A DNA stretch of 64,000 nt from Jiangella alba (GCF_900106035.1 NZ_FNUC01000003.1:1178001-1242000); one strand, 5' to 3'; numbered from the stretch's first letter, positions 27,601-35,750 are shown. The notes: generated by a model not told the origin, from the sequence alone. Numbers and translations are program-made.

Positions 27601-30332
27601 CGAGTGCCCCGCTGCGGCGTGAGACCGTGCCCGACGACGGCGGCCCGCTCGCCCCCGTCGCCGGTGCGGCGGCCGAGGCCCCCGACCCCGGCGACGCCGC
27701 CTGGGTCCGGCTGCACGACATGCCCGACGCACGCACCGACGGCCTGGCCGCCGTCCGCGACGGCAAGCTGTACTACGTCGGCGGCAGTACGTCAGGCACG
27801 TCGCACCGGAACATGGTGTACGACATCGCGCTGGACCGCTGGGAGTTCACCGGCTCGTTCCAGCAGCCGCGCGGCAAACCCGTGGGCGGGTTCATCGGCG
27901 ACCGCCTGTACATGGTGGGCGGCTGGGGACCCGCGGGCGCCGGAGAGACGAACACCGTCCTCATCTACGAACCCGCGACCGACACCTGGTCGACCGGCGC
28001 GCCCGCGCCGGTGCGCTTCGCGGCGGCCGGGTCGGCCATCCTCGACGGAAAGCTCTACGTCATCGGCGGGCGGACGGCGGACCAGCCCGATCGCGGCAGC
28101 AGCGACGTCTACGTCTACGACGCCGCCGCCGACTCGTGGTCCCAGGTCGCCGATTATCCGGAGCCGGCGTCTTGGCAGGCCTGCGGTCCCATCGACGGCC
28201 TCGTCTACTGCGCCGGCGGGCAGGCTCCACACGTCGAGCACAGCACGCGCGGCTACGTCTACAACCCGGCCACCGATGCCTGGTACCGCATCGCGGATCT
28301 GCCGAAGACGGTGACCTTCACCGCGCACACGGCCGCGAACGGGCTGCTGCTGACGTCGGGCGGGCAGGTCGGCGGCTACCGCAGCAACGAGGGCTACTTC
28401 TACGATCCGGCCGCGGGGGAGTGGGCCTCGCTGCCCAACTCGATCTTCGACGTCTACCGGCTGGCCGGCACCTGTGGGTTCTACAAGCTCGGCGGCACCC
28501 AGGGTCAGCCCGGCACGTTCCCATGGGTGGAGCGGCTGCCCGGCTTCGACGACTGCCAGACCACCACGGAGGACCCGGTGCCGTGGCTGTCCGTCGACGG
28601 CGGCCCGCGCACGCTCGCGCCCGGCGAGTCCGCCGAGGTCACCGTCACACTGGACGCGAGCGGCCCCGACGCGGGGCAGCCCGGCGACTACCTGGCTCGG
28701 CTGGTGCTGCTCGAGGACACCCCGTCCGCGATCCCGGCCCTGACCGTCGCGATGGACGCCACCGCACCGGACTCGTGGGGGCTGATCACCGGCACCGTCA
28801 CCGGCCTGGACCGGTGCGACGGCCCGGAGCGCCCGCTGCCCGGCGCAACGGTCCGGCTGCGAGGCGCGGTCTCCGACGTCGAGGTCACGACGGACGAGCA
28901 GGGCGTCTACCGGCACTGGCTGGACCGCTCCGACCGGCGCGTCACGGTGACGGCGGCGGCGAACGGCTGGCAGTCGCGCGACGGCGTGGTCACCGTCCAG
29001 GCCGGGGAGACGGCGACGAAGGACCTGCGGCTGCGCCGGGACGAGCCGTGCGCCGTCGCCGCACCGGTCGCGGGCCTGGAGATCGACGTGCGCAGCCGCG
29101 GACACGCCGTGGAGCGGCTCGAGCTCGGCAACGACGGCGCCGCCGCGTTCGACTACGCGGTGACGGAGACGGCCGAGGTGCTGCAGCCGCTCGGGGCCGT
29201 GACCGCGGCCACCGGCTGGACGGACGGCGCACCAGTGCCGGGCGGGCGGATGCTCTTCGCGGCCGCCCAGTGCCCGGGCCGGCCGGACCACGGGTACCTC
29301 ATCGGCGGCCTCGACGAGCGGATCGAGGTCAGCGGCCGGACCTGGCGGTACGATGCCGCCGACGACGCCTGGACCGAGCTGGCGCCGATCCCCGAGGCTG
29401 GGCGCAGCGCGGTCGCCGCCTGCGACGCCGGCCGGATCCACGTGCTCGGCGGCGACGACACCGACCGGCACTACAGCTACGACGTCGCCCGCGACACCTG
29501 GTCGGAGGGGACGCCGCTGCCCGCCGGTACGTCGAGTGCCGCGGCCGCGGCCTGGGACGGCCGGGTCTGGGTGGCGGGCGGCGCGACCGGCGGGTCCGGC
29601 GGCGGCTCGGACGGCACGGTCACCGGGGACGTCCACGTCCACGACGTCGCGTCCGGGACCTGGAACCCGGAGGAGCCGATGCCGCATCCTGCCCGGGACC
29701 CCGCGTTCACGCAGGCCGGGCCGTACCTCTACCTGGCCGGCGGGTTGACCGACGATGGCGCCGTCAGCGACGTCGTCCAGCGGCTCGACCTGCGCACCGG
29801 TGGGTGGACGACCGGGCCGGCCCTGGCCGAGCCGCGGGCCGGCGCCGCGCTCGTCGCCACGGACAGGGCGCTCTACGCCGTCGGCGGCGAGCGGGAGGAC
29901 CCGCCATATGGCCGCCTGCCGACGGCCACGGTGCAGCGACTCGACCTGGCCGGCTGGGACGGCGGGACGTGGAGCATCGACTCGGCCGCGGAGCTGCCGT
30001 CGCCCGTCAACGCCGCCCCCGCCGGGTTCTGCACGGAGGGGCGGACCGGTGGCGAGATCTGGTCGCTCGGCGGCATGGGCGGCGGGCTGGACCGCGCCCG
30101 CTTCCTGCCGGTACCCGGCGAACGGTGCGCCGGCATCGCGACCGACGTGCCCTGGTTGAACGTGCGAGCGGCGAGCGGTTCGGTGGCGGCCGACGGACGG
30201 CTCCGGCTGGCGGTGAACGTCGACGCCGGCGACCTGGCGGCGGGATCGACGCACCACGCGACGCTGCTGGTGGCGACGTCCGATCCTGGCGCACCTGAGC
30301 TGCGGGTCCCCGTCACCGTCCGCGTGCGTTGA
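24624..30332 (+). CDS. Giant secreted subtilisin-like protease with two Kelch-type propellers
   Basis: A 1902-residue exported S8 family serine protease. After a signal peptide (about 1-28) and propeptide-like part comes the catalytic domain, with D206 in IANIDTGVQ, H253 in GHGTHTMG, N361 in SSGNDG and S432 in NGTSMAAPH, so the triad is intact. Then follow carboxypeptidase-regulatory-like beta domains (about 520-690), a jelly-roll-like domain (about 700-865, CLAPGYAP to GERSC) and another regulatory-like domain. A first Kelch propeller runs from about 1025 to 1300 (YYVGGSTSGTSH, LYVIGGRT). After a linker of Ig/BACON-like type a second runs from about 1540 to 1830 (IHVLGGDD, LYAVGGER). GGAAGG precedes ATG 24624. 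Probably a surface or secreted proteinase whose propellers bind polymer or partner protein. Confidence 0.9.
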   Translation: MPVRTRVAALTSAVVVLGSLALAGPAASTGGVATAVGDAADAWTAKVEDDVVSALAAGETTDVMIAFEERADLAAAARIDDWDERGAAVVAALQETAADSQSATRAELDAAGADYEAYWIANAILVRDATEAIARRVAAQPGVDQVLEVAEYDVPELLPADPAATTAAQEAAAAAAAEWGVGAVHADRVWSEIDVRGEGLVIANIDTGVQFDHPALAARYRGANADGTVSHDYNWYDPARVCPSAAPCDNQGHGTHTMGTMAGGDEGGTAIGVAPGARWIAAKGCEATAQAACTITSLVASGQWTLAPTDTHGRNPRIDLRPHVVNNSWGADTLGFADPFYDQIVEAWNAAGVFAVFSSGNDGANGCTTVGSPADSPGAYSVGAHDAANLIAPFSSRGPGPNGRIRPDVAAPGVAVRSSVPGSGYGTANGTSMAAPHVTATVALMWAAAPSLIGDIDGTRELLGTTAVDTPNAECGGTEQRNNAFGEGRLDAFAAVTASPIGATGLVSGVVTDGATGEPVPGVQLRATSDGYQRTTVTGPDGRYEMALVAGTYEMTATAYGFAPGGASGVVVTEDATTTLDLDLTALPSVTVSGTVADGSGQGWPLYAGISIAGYPHGTVWTDPETGRYEVELPASTAYTLTVRPHADGYATSSRTVEVGDGDLTADFAASVVTDECLAPGYAPAHRGAFAAFDDGLPAGWAVQTVRGNGWETGDSGARGNLTGGAGGFASIDSASGQLLEDGVLVSAPADLTGVAAPVLSFRTDLLLSRGVAEADLSVDGGATWQNVWRRTAHQRGPRQERVPLPGAGGVDGVLVRFHYRNDTANNGWWQLDDVLVGERSCEPVEGGIVLGQVRDDRTGAPLDGATLRSADGAVDVTATATPGDPGLGGGFYAAFVVGAGDHELTAAHDLGQHGRRTQTVTVDPGSVTRADFELGTGELEVSTSAVEEQVEVGATRTATVTITNTGTGPATFELAERNAGFDQQRETLTALPSAPLRRETVPDDGGPLAPVAGAAAEAPDPGDAAWVRLHDMPDARTDGLAAVRDGKLYYVGGSTSGTSHRNMVYDIALDRWEFTGSFQQPRGKPVGGFIGDRLYMVGGWGPAGAGETNTVLIYEPATDTWSTGAPAPVRFAAAGSAILDGKLYVIGGRTADQPDRGSSDVYVYDAAADSWSQVADYPEPASWQACGPIDGLVYCAGGQAPHVEHSTRGYVYNPATDAWYRIADLPKTVTFTAHTAANGLLLTSGGQVGGYRSNEGYFYDPAAGEWASLPNSIFDVYRLAGTCGFYKLGGTQGQPGTFPWVERLPGFDDCQTTTEDPVPWLSVDGGPRTLAPGESAEVTVTLDASGPDAGQPGDYLARLVLLEDTPSAIPALTVAMDATAPDSWGLITGTVTGLDRCDGPERPLPGATVRLRGAVSDVEVTTDEQGVYRHWLDRSDRRVTVTAAANGWQSRDGVVTVQAGETATKDLRLRRDEPCAVAAPVAGLEIDVRSRGHAVERLELGNDGAAAFDYAVTETAEVLQPLGAVTAATGWTDGAPVPGGRMLFAAAQCPGRPDHGYLIGGLDERIEVSGRTWRYDAADDAWTELAPIPEAGRSAVAACDAGRIHVLGGDDTDRHYSYDVARDTWSEGTPLPAGTSSAAAAAWDGRVWVAGGATGGSGGGSDGTVTGDVHVHDVASGTWNPEEPMPHPARDPAFTQAGPYLYLAGGLTDDGAVSDVVQRLDLRTGGWTTGPALAEPRAGAALVATDRALYAVGGEREDPPYGRLPTATVQRLDLAGWDGGTWSIDSAAELPSPVNAAPAGFCTEGRTGGEIWSLGGMGGGLDRARFLPVPGERCAGIATDVPWLNVRAASGSVAADGRLRLAVNVDAGDLAAGSTHHATLLVATSDPGAPELRVPVTVRVR

Positions 30333-30373
30333 CGGGAGGTGCGGCGGCCGCGGGTGGCGCCGAGGTGCGCCCG

Positions 30374-30817
30374 TCAGAGGGCGAGCTTCATGCCCTCGTG
30401 GCTGGCGACGAAGCCGAGCCGCTGGTAGAAGCGGTGCGCGTCGGCGCGGGACTTGTCGGTGGTCAGCTGGACCATGGCGCAGCCGCGCTCGCGGGCGCGG
30501 TCGATGACCCAGGCCATCAGCCGTCCGCCCACGCCGTCGCCGCGCCGGTCGGATCGGACCCGGACCGCCTCGACCTGGCAGCGCTCGGCCCCGTGCCGGC
30601 CCAGCCCCGGGATGAAGGTCAGCTGCAGGCACGCCACCACCTCGCCGCCTTCGTCGCCGACGATGAGCTCGTTGCGGGGGTCGGCGTCGATGGCGGCGAA
30701 GGCGCGCTCGTATCGTCCGTCGACAGTGCCGGCATCGCGCGCCTTCCCCAGCACGTCGTCGGCGAGCAGTGCGACGATGGCGTCGAGGTCGGCGCGGGTG
30801 GCGGTCCGGAACTGCAC
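30374..30817 (-). CDS. GNAT family N-acetyltransferase
   Basis: A 147-residue single-domain acetyltransferase. VEAVRVRSDRRGDGVGGRLM (about 84-103) is the acetyl-CoA binding motif, and AHRFYQRLGF the typical C-terminal GNAT signature. By family it acetylates a small molecule or protein amine; the acceptor is unknown. It starts at GTG 30817 with a TAGGCT -10 box 7 bases upstream. It stands alone, separated from the RidA gene by 21 bases. Confidence 0.9.
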   Translation of the reverse strand: MQFRTATRADLDAIVALLADDVLGKARDAGTVDGRYERAFAAIDADPRNELIVGDEGGEVVACLQLTFIPGLGRHGAERCQVEAVRVRSDRRGDGVGGRLMAWVIDRARERGCAMVQLTTDKSRADAHRFYQRLGFVASHEGMKLAL

Positions 30818-30824
30818 GGCCGCC

Positions 30825-30830
30825 AGCCTA
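30825..30830 (-). promoter_or_regulatory. Leaderless -10 box for the GNAT gene
   Basis: TAGGCT 7 bases before the GTG at 30817, lying inside the short gap after the RidA gene. Confidence 0.5.
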
Positions 30831-30838
30831 GGGTGTGC

Positions 30839-31228
30839 TCAGCTCTCGACCGCGACGGCCTCGATCTCGAGCAGCCAGTCCTCGGCGTAGATGTCGGTGA
30901 TGATGATCGTCAGCGCCGGCGTGTGCTCGCCGAGCACCTCCTGGCGGATGCGGCTGTTCGCCTCGCGGTAGCGGCGGTCGGCCAGGTAGGTGGTGACCTT
31001 GGCGAGGTGCTCGACGCCCATGCCGGCCTCGGCCAGCACGGCGAGCACGTTGCGCCACGTCAGCCGGCACTGGTCGTCGAACTCCGGCGGCACCCGGCCG
31101 TCGGCGTCGGCCCAGGGGACCTGGCCGCTGACGTAGACGGTGCGGCGGGCTCCGGTGACCAGCGTGCCGTGGGTGTAGGTGCCCGTCGCGGCGGGCAGGG
31201 CGGCGGGGTCGAGCCGTTCGATGGTCAT
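30839..31228 (-). CDS. RidA family protein, copy A
   Basis: A 129-residue YjgF/RidA-fold protein. RidA proteins hydrolyse reactive enamine/imine intermediates released by PLP enzymes; others of the family act in catabolic operons. The VYVSGQVPWADADG and TWRNVLAVLAEAGM segments match the family. The conserved arginine expected near the substrate pocket is not obvious at the usual place, so it may belong to a non-archetypal subgroup. The ATG overlaps the stop of the XRE/cupin regulator (ATGA), so the two are one operon. Confidence 0.88.
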   Translation of the reverse strand: MTIERLDPAALPAATGTYTHGTLVTGARRTVYVSGQVPWADADGRVPPEFDDQCRLTWRNVLAVLAEAGMGVEHLAKVTTYLADRRYREANSRIRQEVLGEHTPALTIIITDIYAEDWLLEIEAVAVES

Positions 31229-31794
31229 GCGGGCTCCTTCGCGACGTGCATGGCGGTGTAGTAGACGCACTCGGTGGCGCCGGGATTGGCGAACTCGTGC
31301 ACCGCGTCGCCCGCGTAGTACAGCGCGTCGCCGGCGGCCAGCCGGTGCGCGACGCCGTCGACGGTGACGGTGAGCTCCCCGCTCTCGACGGCGACGTACT
31401 CGCGCGAGCCGGGCGCGTGTGCGGCGAACGAGCCGAGCGTGACCCCGGCCGGGACGGTGGTGCGGATGAGCTCGAACTCGACGCCGGGCAGCGTGGGGGA
31501 GAGGATGCGCCGCTGCCACCCGTCGGCGTCGGTGATGGCCCGCTGCTCGGCCCGCCGGCGCACGATCACCCGCTCGGGCCGGTCCTCGCCGAGCAGCCGC
31601 GCGACCGTGACGCCCAGCGCCGTCGCAAGCCTGGCCAGCACGATGACGGTGGGGATCTTGGCGCCCCGCTCGATGTCGGAGATCATGCTGCGGCTCACCC
31701 CGCTGGCCGCGGCGAGCGCCTCGAGGCTCAGCTCGCGCCGCTGCCGCTGCGCCCTGAGCCGGGTGCGCAGCCGCTCCGGCAGATCGTCGTCCAT
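31225..31794 (-). CDS. XRE-type regulator with cupin domain
   Basis: A 189-residue regulator. An XRE helix-turn-helix lies at about 10-65 (LEALAAASGVSRSMISDIERG) and a C-terminal cupin at about 110-180 (GSREYVAVESGELTVTVDG). HTH-cupin proteins usually sense a small amino or amine metabolite and often control the gene next to them. Here it is co-transcribed with one RidA gene and divergent from a second, separated by 99 bases, so it probably controls both. Confidence 0.9.
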   Translation of the reverse strand: MDDDLPERLRTRLRAQRQRRELSLEALAAASGVSRSMISDIERGAKIPTVIVLARLATALGVTVARLLGEDRPERVIVRRRAEQRAITDADGWQRRILSPTLPGVEFELIRTTVPAGVTLGSFAAHAPGSREYVAVESGELTVTVDGVAHRLAAGDALYYAGDAVHEFANPGATECVYYTAMHVAKEPA

Positions 31795-31893
31795 AGTGGA
31801 AGTGTATCCGCTATCGCGGTCGGCCGAGTTGACATGGAATGGCGTGCCACATGAGGGTGAGCGAGGTCCGTCCACCCAGCGAGGAGCGCCCGC

Positions 31894-32286
31894 GTGATCG
31901 AGCACATCGAGCCCGACCCCGACAACCCGCCGCCCATCCCGTTGTCGTCGGCGGTGCGGGTGGGCCGGTTGCTGTTCGTGTCCGGCCAGGTGTCGACGGA
32001 GCCGGGCGTGGGGATCGTGGCCGACACCTTCGACGGCGAGTTCCACCGCACCATCCGCAACGTCGAGCAGATCCTCGCCGCCGCCGGCGCCACGCTGCGC
32101 GACGTCGTTCAGGTGCGGGCGTTCCTGCGCGACGAGGAGGCGCGGGCGCGCTTCAACGAGCTGTACGCGCAGACGTTCCAGCCGCCGTACCCGGCCCGCA
32201 CCACCGTCGGGAACCACTTCTCCTTCATCCAGGTCGAGATCGACTGCGTGGCCGTGCTGCCGGACGGGGTCGACCCGACGGTGTGA
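31894..32286 (+). CDS. RidA family protein, copy B
   Basis: A 130-residue RidA-fold protein, clearly different from copy A. LLFVSGQVSTEPG, IRNVEQILAAAGATLRDVVQV and the C-terminal VEIDCVAVL (the Rid E-I-x-C-type end) place it close to classical enamine/imine deaminases, but the usual R in RVQ-type motifs is not evident. GTG at 31894 is supported by GAGGAG 8 bases upstream. Divergence from the XRE/cupin gene suggests shared control. Confidence 0.88.
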   Translation: MIEHIEPDPDNPPPIPLSSAVRVGRLLFVSGQVSTEPGVGIVADTFDGEFHRTIRNVEQILAAAGATLRDVVQVRAFLRDEEARARFNELYAQTFQPPYPARTTVGNHFSFIQVEIDCVAVLPDGVDPTV

Positions 32287-32388
32287 CGCGGGCGTCGTCG
32301 GCGCGGAACGCCCTGAATCCGTCCCCGTTGTGAGATCGATGCCGAAATGATCTTGCGTTCGGGCGGCCGGTCCGACAGGGTCGTTCGT

Positions 32389-32417
32389 GACAATCCGGTT
32401 GTCGCAGGGCAAGGAGG
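32389..32417 (+). promoter_or_regulatory. Inverted repeat and strong ribosome site before the SapA-like gene
   Basis: GACAA-TCCGG-TTGTC (32389-32403) is a 5+5+5 inverted repeat, and AAGGAGG (32411-32417) is a near-perfect Shine-Dalgarno sequence 9 bases before the ATG. This is the strongest ribosome site in the window and suggests an abundantly made product. The 140-base gap holds nothing else. Confidence 0.5.
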
Positions 32418-32426
32418 AACTGCCGG

Positions 32427-32903
32427 ATGAAACGCGCCATCTCTGCACTTGCCTTCGTTCTGTTCCTGCTCCTCGGTCTCTCCGTCCCCGCGGCCGCCGG
32501 CGGAGAGTCAGATCCCACCGTCGGCGGCGACGAACGCGTGAGCGTCATGGCCGGCCCGTGCGGCTCGTCGTACCGCCACATCGGCCACTACCCCATCGGC
32601 TCGTCCCCGGTCCTCGGCTACATGGACGTCTACTGGTCCAGCACGGCGAAGCGCAACTGCCTGGTCGTCAACCATTCCAGCGCCACCTACGGGAAGCGGT
32701 TGTACACCGAGGCGAGCATCTGGCCGTACGGCTCCTCGGCGCCGTCCTGCCCCAGCAGCGTCGGCTGCGACGGCGGCATGTACGGCTACTACGCCGGCCC
32801 CGTCTACACCCCGGCGGGCGTGGACATGTCGAACCGCTGCGTCAACATCAAGGGCGTGGTCGACTGGACGACGGCCACCCGCACCCGCATCCACTGCGGC
32901 TGA
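32427..32903 (+). CDS. Secreted small protein resembling spore-associated protein A
   Basis: A 158-residue exported protein. A classical signal peptide (MKRAISALAFVLFLLLGLSV) ends near AAAGG. The mature part has a CGSSYRHIGHYPIGSS start, KRNCLVV, YAGPVYTPAG and a C-terminal cysteine. This is the same order of motifs as SapA of Streptomyces (CGSGYK, GKNC, YAGPV, C at the end), recalled from the family and not searched. A short CPSSVGC insert adds two further cysteines. The role of SapA-like proteins is unknown; they are found on spores or in medium. It stands as a single gene. Confidence 0.7.
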   Translation: MKRAISALAFVLFLLLGLSVPAAAGGESDPTVGGDERVSVMAGPCGSSYRHIGHYPIGSSPVLGYMDVYWSSTAKRNCLVVNHSSATYGKRLYTEASIWPYGSSAPSCPSSVGCDGGMYGYYAGPVYTPAGVDMSNRCVNIKGVVDWTTATRTRIHCG

Positions 32904-33096
32904 CGCCGGGCCGCTCGGGGGAGCGGCGGCGTCCGTGGGCGGTGCAGGGCGGGCCGTGCCTGCTGGTCGTCGCGTCCGGTTCGGCGAGTATGCGCTCATG
33001 CTTTGCGCGCGGGGCTTCGTTGAGTCGAGCGCAAGTGGAGATCGTCCGGAGTGTCCGCCTGTTGATCCAGGCCACGGGCGAGGTCGTGCGCCTCAT

Positions 33097-33102
33097 TAGG
33101 CT
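33097..33102 (+). promoter_or_regulatory. Leaderless -10 box for the Dabb gene
   Basis: TAGGCT lies 6 bases before ATG 33109. The preceding gap (32904-33096) shows no gene. Confidence 0.5.
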
Positions 33103-33108
33103 CCGGGC

Positions 33109-33402
33109 ATGATCCGGCACACGGTGGCCTTCCGCCTTCGTCATCCCGCCGGCTCGCAGGAGGAACACAACTTCCTGCGGGCCGCGCTCGCCCTGGCCGG
33201 CATCCCCGGCGTCCAGCGGTTCGAGCAGTTGCGGCAGACCAGCCCGAAGAACGACTTCGCCTTCGGCTTCTCCATGGAGTTCGCCGACCAGGCGGCCTAT
33301 GACGCCTACAACGAGCACCCCGTGCACGTCGGGTTCGTCGCCGACCGCTGGGCCGCGGAGGTCGAGGACTTCCTCGAGCTCGACTACGAGCCGATCGGCT
33401 GA
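33109..33402 (+). CDS. Dabb family alpha/beta-barrel protein
   Basis: A 97-residue dimeric ferredoxin-like barrel protein (stress-responsive Dabb family). The start MIRHTVAFRLRH and the AYDAYNEHPVHVGFV segment (with the conserved N-x-H-P-x-H) are characteristic. Members range from plant olivetolic acid cyclase-like enzymes to stress proteins; no specific role can be given here. It ends 19 bases inside the convergent metallo-hydrolase gene. Confidence 0.88.
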   Translation: MIRHTVAFRLRHPAGSQEEHNFLRAALALAGIPGVQRFEQLRQTSPKNDFAFGFSMEFADQAAYDAYNEHPVHVGFVADRWAAEVEDFLELDYEPIG

Positions 33403-34130
33403 GCCGGGCCCGGCGCGGCGACGGTGACGCCGGTCGCGCCGGTGCGTGCGGCGGCGGCCAGGAAGTCGGCGGGCGCCAGCCCGGGCCAGAGGTGGGTCAG
33501 CGCGATGTGCCGGGCGCCGGCCGCCAGACCCTGCTCGGCGGCCTGGACGGCGCTGCACAGCAGCCCGGCGTCCTCGTCGGGCACGGCGTCGGGATAGGTC
33601 GACTCGACGAGCAGCAGGTCGGCGTCGCGGGCCAGCTCGACGAGGGCCCGATCCGGGCCGGCGTCGCCGCTGTACGCCAGCGTCCCGGCGTCGTCGCTGA
33701 TGCGCAGGCCGAGGTTGGGCACGTGGTGCGGCAACGCCGCGGCCGTGACGTCGAACGGCCCGATGCGCACGTGGTCGCCGTCGGCGAGCGGCACCTGGTC
33801 GACGGCCCGGCTCGTCGCCCGCATGGAGTCCAGCGCCAGCACGGCGTCGACGGCGCCCGCCGGGGCGAACACCGGCAACGGCGCCGGCGGGTCGTCGGCC
33901 AGCGCCCGGGCGCGCAGCAGCGGATTGAGGTCGGCGCAGTGGTCGGGATGCCCGTGCGTGACGACGACGGCGTCGACCGCGGCGGCGTCGATGGCCGCCA
34001 GCAGCCGCGGGAGCACGGCGTAACCGGGGTCGACCAGCAGCCGGAAACCGTCGCGCTCGAGCAGGTAGCCGCCGCAGGCCTGGCCGGCGGCCGGCCAGGC
34101 GCCGCAGCCGCCGAAGACGGTGAGTCGCAC
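33384..34130 (-). CDS. MBL-fold metallo-hydrolase
   Basis: A 248-residue metallo-beta-lactamase-fold hydrolase. The metal motif THGHPDHC (about 58-65), a later LPHH, the YSGDAGPD aspartate and a final ALTHLWPG histidine provide a full dinuclear zinc site. The sequence resembles the RNase Z/YhfI-type ribonuclease-or-phosphodiesterase group. MRLTVFGGCGAWP is the typical first strand. It forms a leftward series with the next three genes but with gaps of about 30-60 bases. Confidence 0.88.
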   Translation of the reverse strand: MRLTVFGGCGAWPAAGQACGGYLLERDGFRLLVDPGYAVLPRLLAAIDAAAVDAVVVTHGHPDHCADLNPLLRARALADDPPAPLPVFAPAGAVDAVLALDSMRATSRAVDQVPLADGDHVRIGPFDVTAAALPHHVPNLGLRISDDAGTLAYSGDAGPDRALVELARDADLLLVESTYPDAVPDEDAGLLCSAVQAAEQGLAAGARHIALTHLWPGLAPADFLAAAARTGATGVTVAAPGPAQPIGS

Positions 34131-34157
34131 CCGGCGATTCTCCCCGACGCGGGCGGG

Positions 34158-34706
34158 TCAGTGGTCGTGGGTCATCAGGTCGAGAGCGACGGTGGCCGCC
34201 AGCACGGGCACCGGGTCCTGGCCGGGCGCCACCTCGACGCCGTAGGTGTCGGCGACCCGGAACCACTTCTTCGAGACCGTCGCCACCGGTGTGCGGCCGT
34301 CGGTGAACGTGTACTCGTGGTCGACGACGTTGCCCTGGACGTCGAGGTCGGACCCGCCGCGGATCTCGACGCTCCACCGATCGCGCAGCGGGCTGACCAG
34401 CGCCTTCTTGATCAACGCGATCCGGTTGCCGTCGGGGTCCTCGACCTCCATCGAGTCCTTCACCCGCATGACCCGTTCCTGGATCTTCGCCACCTCGTGG
34501 CCGTGGGCGTCCTCGAGGATCAGCGTCTTGCGCAGCCGCAGCGCCTTCCCGTCCACCTTGTACGCGCGCTCCCCGTCGTCGGTCTCGATCCAGAAGTCGT
34601 CGCCGATGGACACCAGTCGCTGCCGCATTCGATAGTGGACGCCCCCGCCCCCGTGCCGCTCCTCGCGGCGTTCCTCCCGGCGTTCGCGTCGTCGTCCCAG
34701 TGCCAT
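34158..34706 (-). CDS. LURP-one-related (tubby-like) family protein
   Basis: A 182-residue protein whose C-terminal 150 residues match the LURP-one-related family, a tubby-like beta-barrel that may bind phospholipid. RMRQRLVSIGDDFWIE and GKALRLRKTLILED are characteristic. The N-terminus after the start is a short run of alternating arginine and glutamate (RRERREERREERHGGGG), likely disordered. ATG 34706 is chosen for GGAAGGA upstream; a longer frame to 34772 would overlap the next gene. Function unknown. Confidence 0.8.
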   Translation of the reverse strand: MALGRRRERREERREERHGGGGVHYRMRQRLVSIGDDFWIETDDGERAYKVDGKALRLRKTLILEDAHGHEVAKIQERVMRVKDSMEVEDPDGNRIALIKKALVSPLRDRWSVEIRGGSDLDVQGNVVDHEYTFTDGRTPVATVSKKWFRVADTYGVEVAPGQDPVPVLAATVALDLMTHDH

Positions 34707-34764
34707 GCCGACCACGTCCTTCCACTCCGGCTTCCGAGCATGCGGCCGGGGACGCGTCCGCACC

Positions 34765-35721
34765 TCATCCACCGCGGGTGAGGCTCGCGAGCAGCCCGTC
34801 GAGCCGGTCGCGTGAGTGTGGATCGTCGAGCGTCTCGCGGATCCACGCCTCCGCCTCGGCCCGGCCGGGCGAGCGGTCGTTCGGCCGCAGCCAGTCGGTG
34901 GCCGCCAGCTCGGTGATGTGGCCGAGCTGCGCGATCAGCATGGAGAAGTCGCCGCGGCCGGTGAGGCGCGCCGGGCCGCCGGCGTCCTCGTACGCGGCGA
35001 CGAGGGCGCGGGCCCGGCCGGGGTCGGTGCGCGCGTACTCGAACAGCACGACGGCCAGTTCCTGCGCCGGATCGGCCGGGCCGCTGTTCTCCCAGTCGAT
35101 GACGCAGACGCCGCCGCCCGCCGCCGGGAGCAGGTTGTCGGCCATGAGATCGCGGTGACAGGTCCGCGGCGCCGCCGGGGGAGCGAGCCACGCCTCCAGC
35201 GCGACCAGCTCGTCGCGCAGCGCGGCGAGGTCGGCGGCGAACGGCGCGCCGGCCCCGTCCAGCTCGGTGATCAGCGCGTCCCACCGCTCGGCGCCGACGG
35301 GGTCGAGGTACCAGCGGTCAGGGTCGGTGAACGGCGCGGCCGGTTCGGCGCCCGGCACGCGGTGGATCGCGGCGACGGCGGCGCCGGCCAGCTCCGGGTC
35401 GAGCAGCGGGTCGGGCGCGCCGAGGTCGACCCACTCGTAGACCCGCAGCCGGACCCCGTCGACGACGGCGAACAGGGCGCCTTCGGCGGTGCGGCGGATG
35501 CGCGGGGCCGGGACGCCGGACGCGGCGGCGGCCTCCTGGAACGCGGCGGCGGGCGCCAGCGCGGCCTCGTCCTCGTGGCGGAACGGGACCTTGACCGCCC
35601 ACCGTCCGTCTGCCGTGGTCAGCCGCCAGACGGCGCCCTGCTTGCCGCGCGCGACCGGGCCGTCGGACAGGGTCGCGCGGGCGCCGAGACCGAAGCGGCC
35701 GGCGATGGCGGCGGCATCCAC
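34765..35721 (-). CDS. Aminoglycoside phosphotransferase family protein
   Basis: A 318-residue APH/choline-kinase-fold phosphotransferase. VKVPF supplies the ATP-binding lysine, CHRDLMADN (about 185) the catalytic loop, and VIDWENSG the metal-binding DxE region. These proteins phosphorylate small hydroxylated molecules; only a few confer drug resistance, and nothing here points to resistance. GTG 35721 is the start that gives the usual N-terminus. Confidence 0.85.
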   Translation of the reverse strand: MDAAAIAGRFGLGARATLSDGPVARGKQGAVWRLTTADGRWAVKVPFRHEDEAALAPAAAFQEAAAASGVPAPRIRRTAEGALFAVVDGVRLRVYEWVDLGAPDPLLDPELAGAAVAAIHRVPGAEPAAPFTDPDRWYLDPVGAERWDALITELDGAGAPFAADLAALRDELVALEAWLAPPAAPRTCHRDLMADNLLPAAGGGVCVIDWENSGPADPAQELAVVLFEYARTDPGRARALVAAYEDAGGPARLTGRGDFSMLIAQLGHITELAATDWLRPNDRSPGRAEAEAWIRETLDDPHSRDRLDGLLASLTRGG

Positions 35722-35750
35722 GACGCCACCCCATCACAGCCGCGGCGGGG

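Noticed and set aside
30330-30376. TGACGGG/CCCGTCA stem between the subtilase and GNAT stops
   Set aside because: Loop of 33 bases and arms built partly from the two stop codons; probably chance.
34765-35721. Aminoglycoside resistance gene
   Set aside because: The APH fold is shared by many housekeeping kinases and no resistance context is present.
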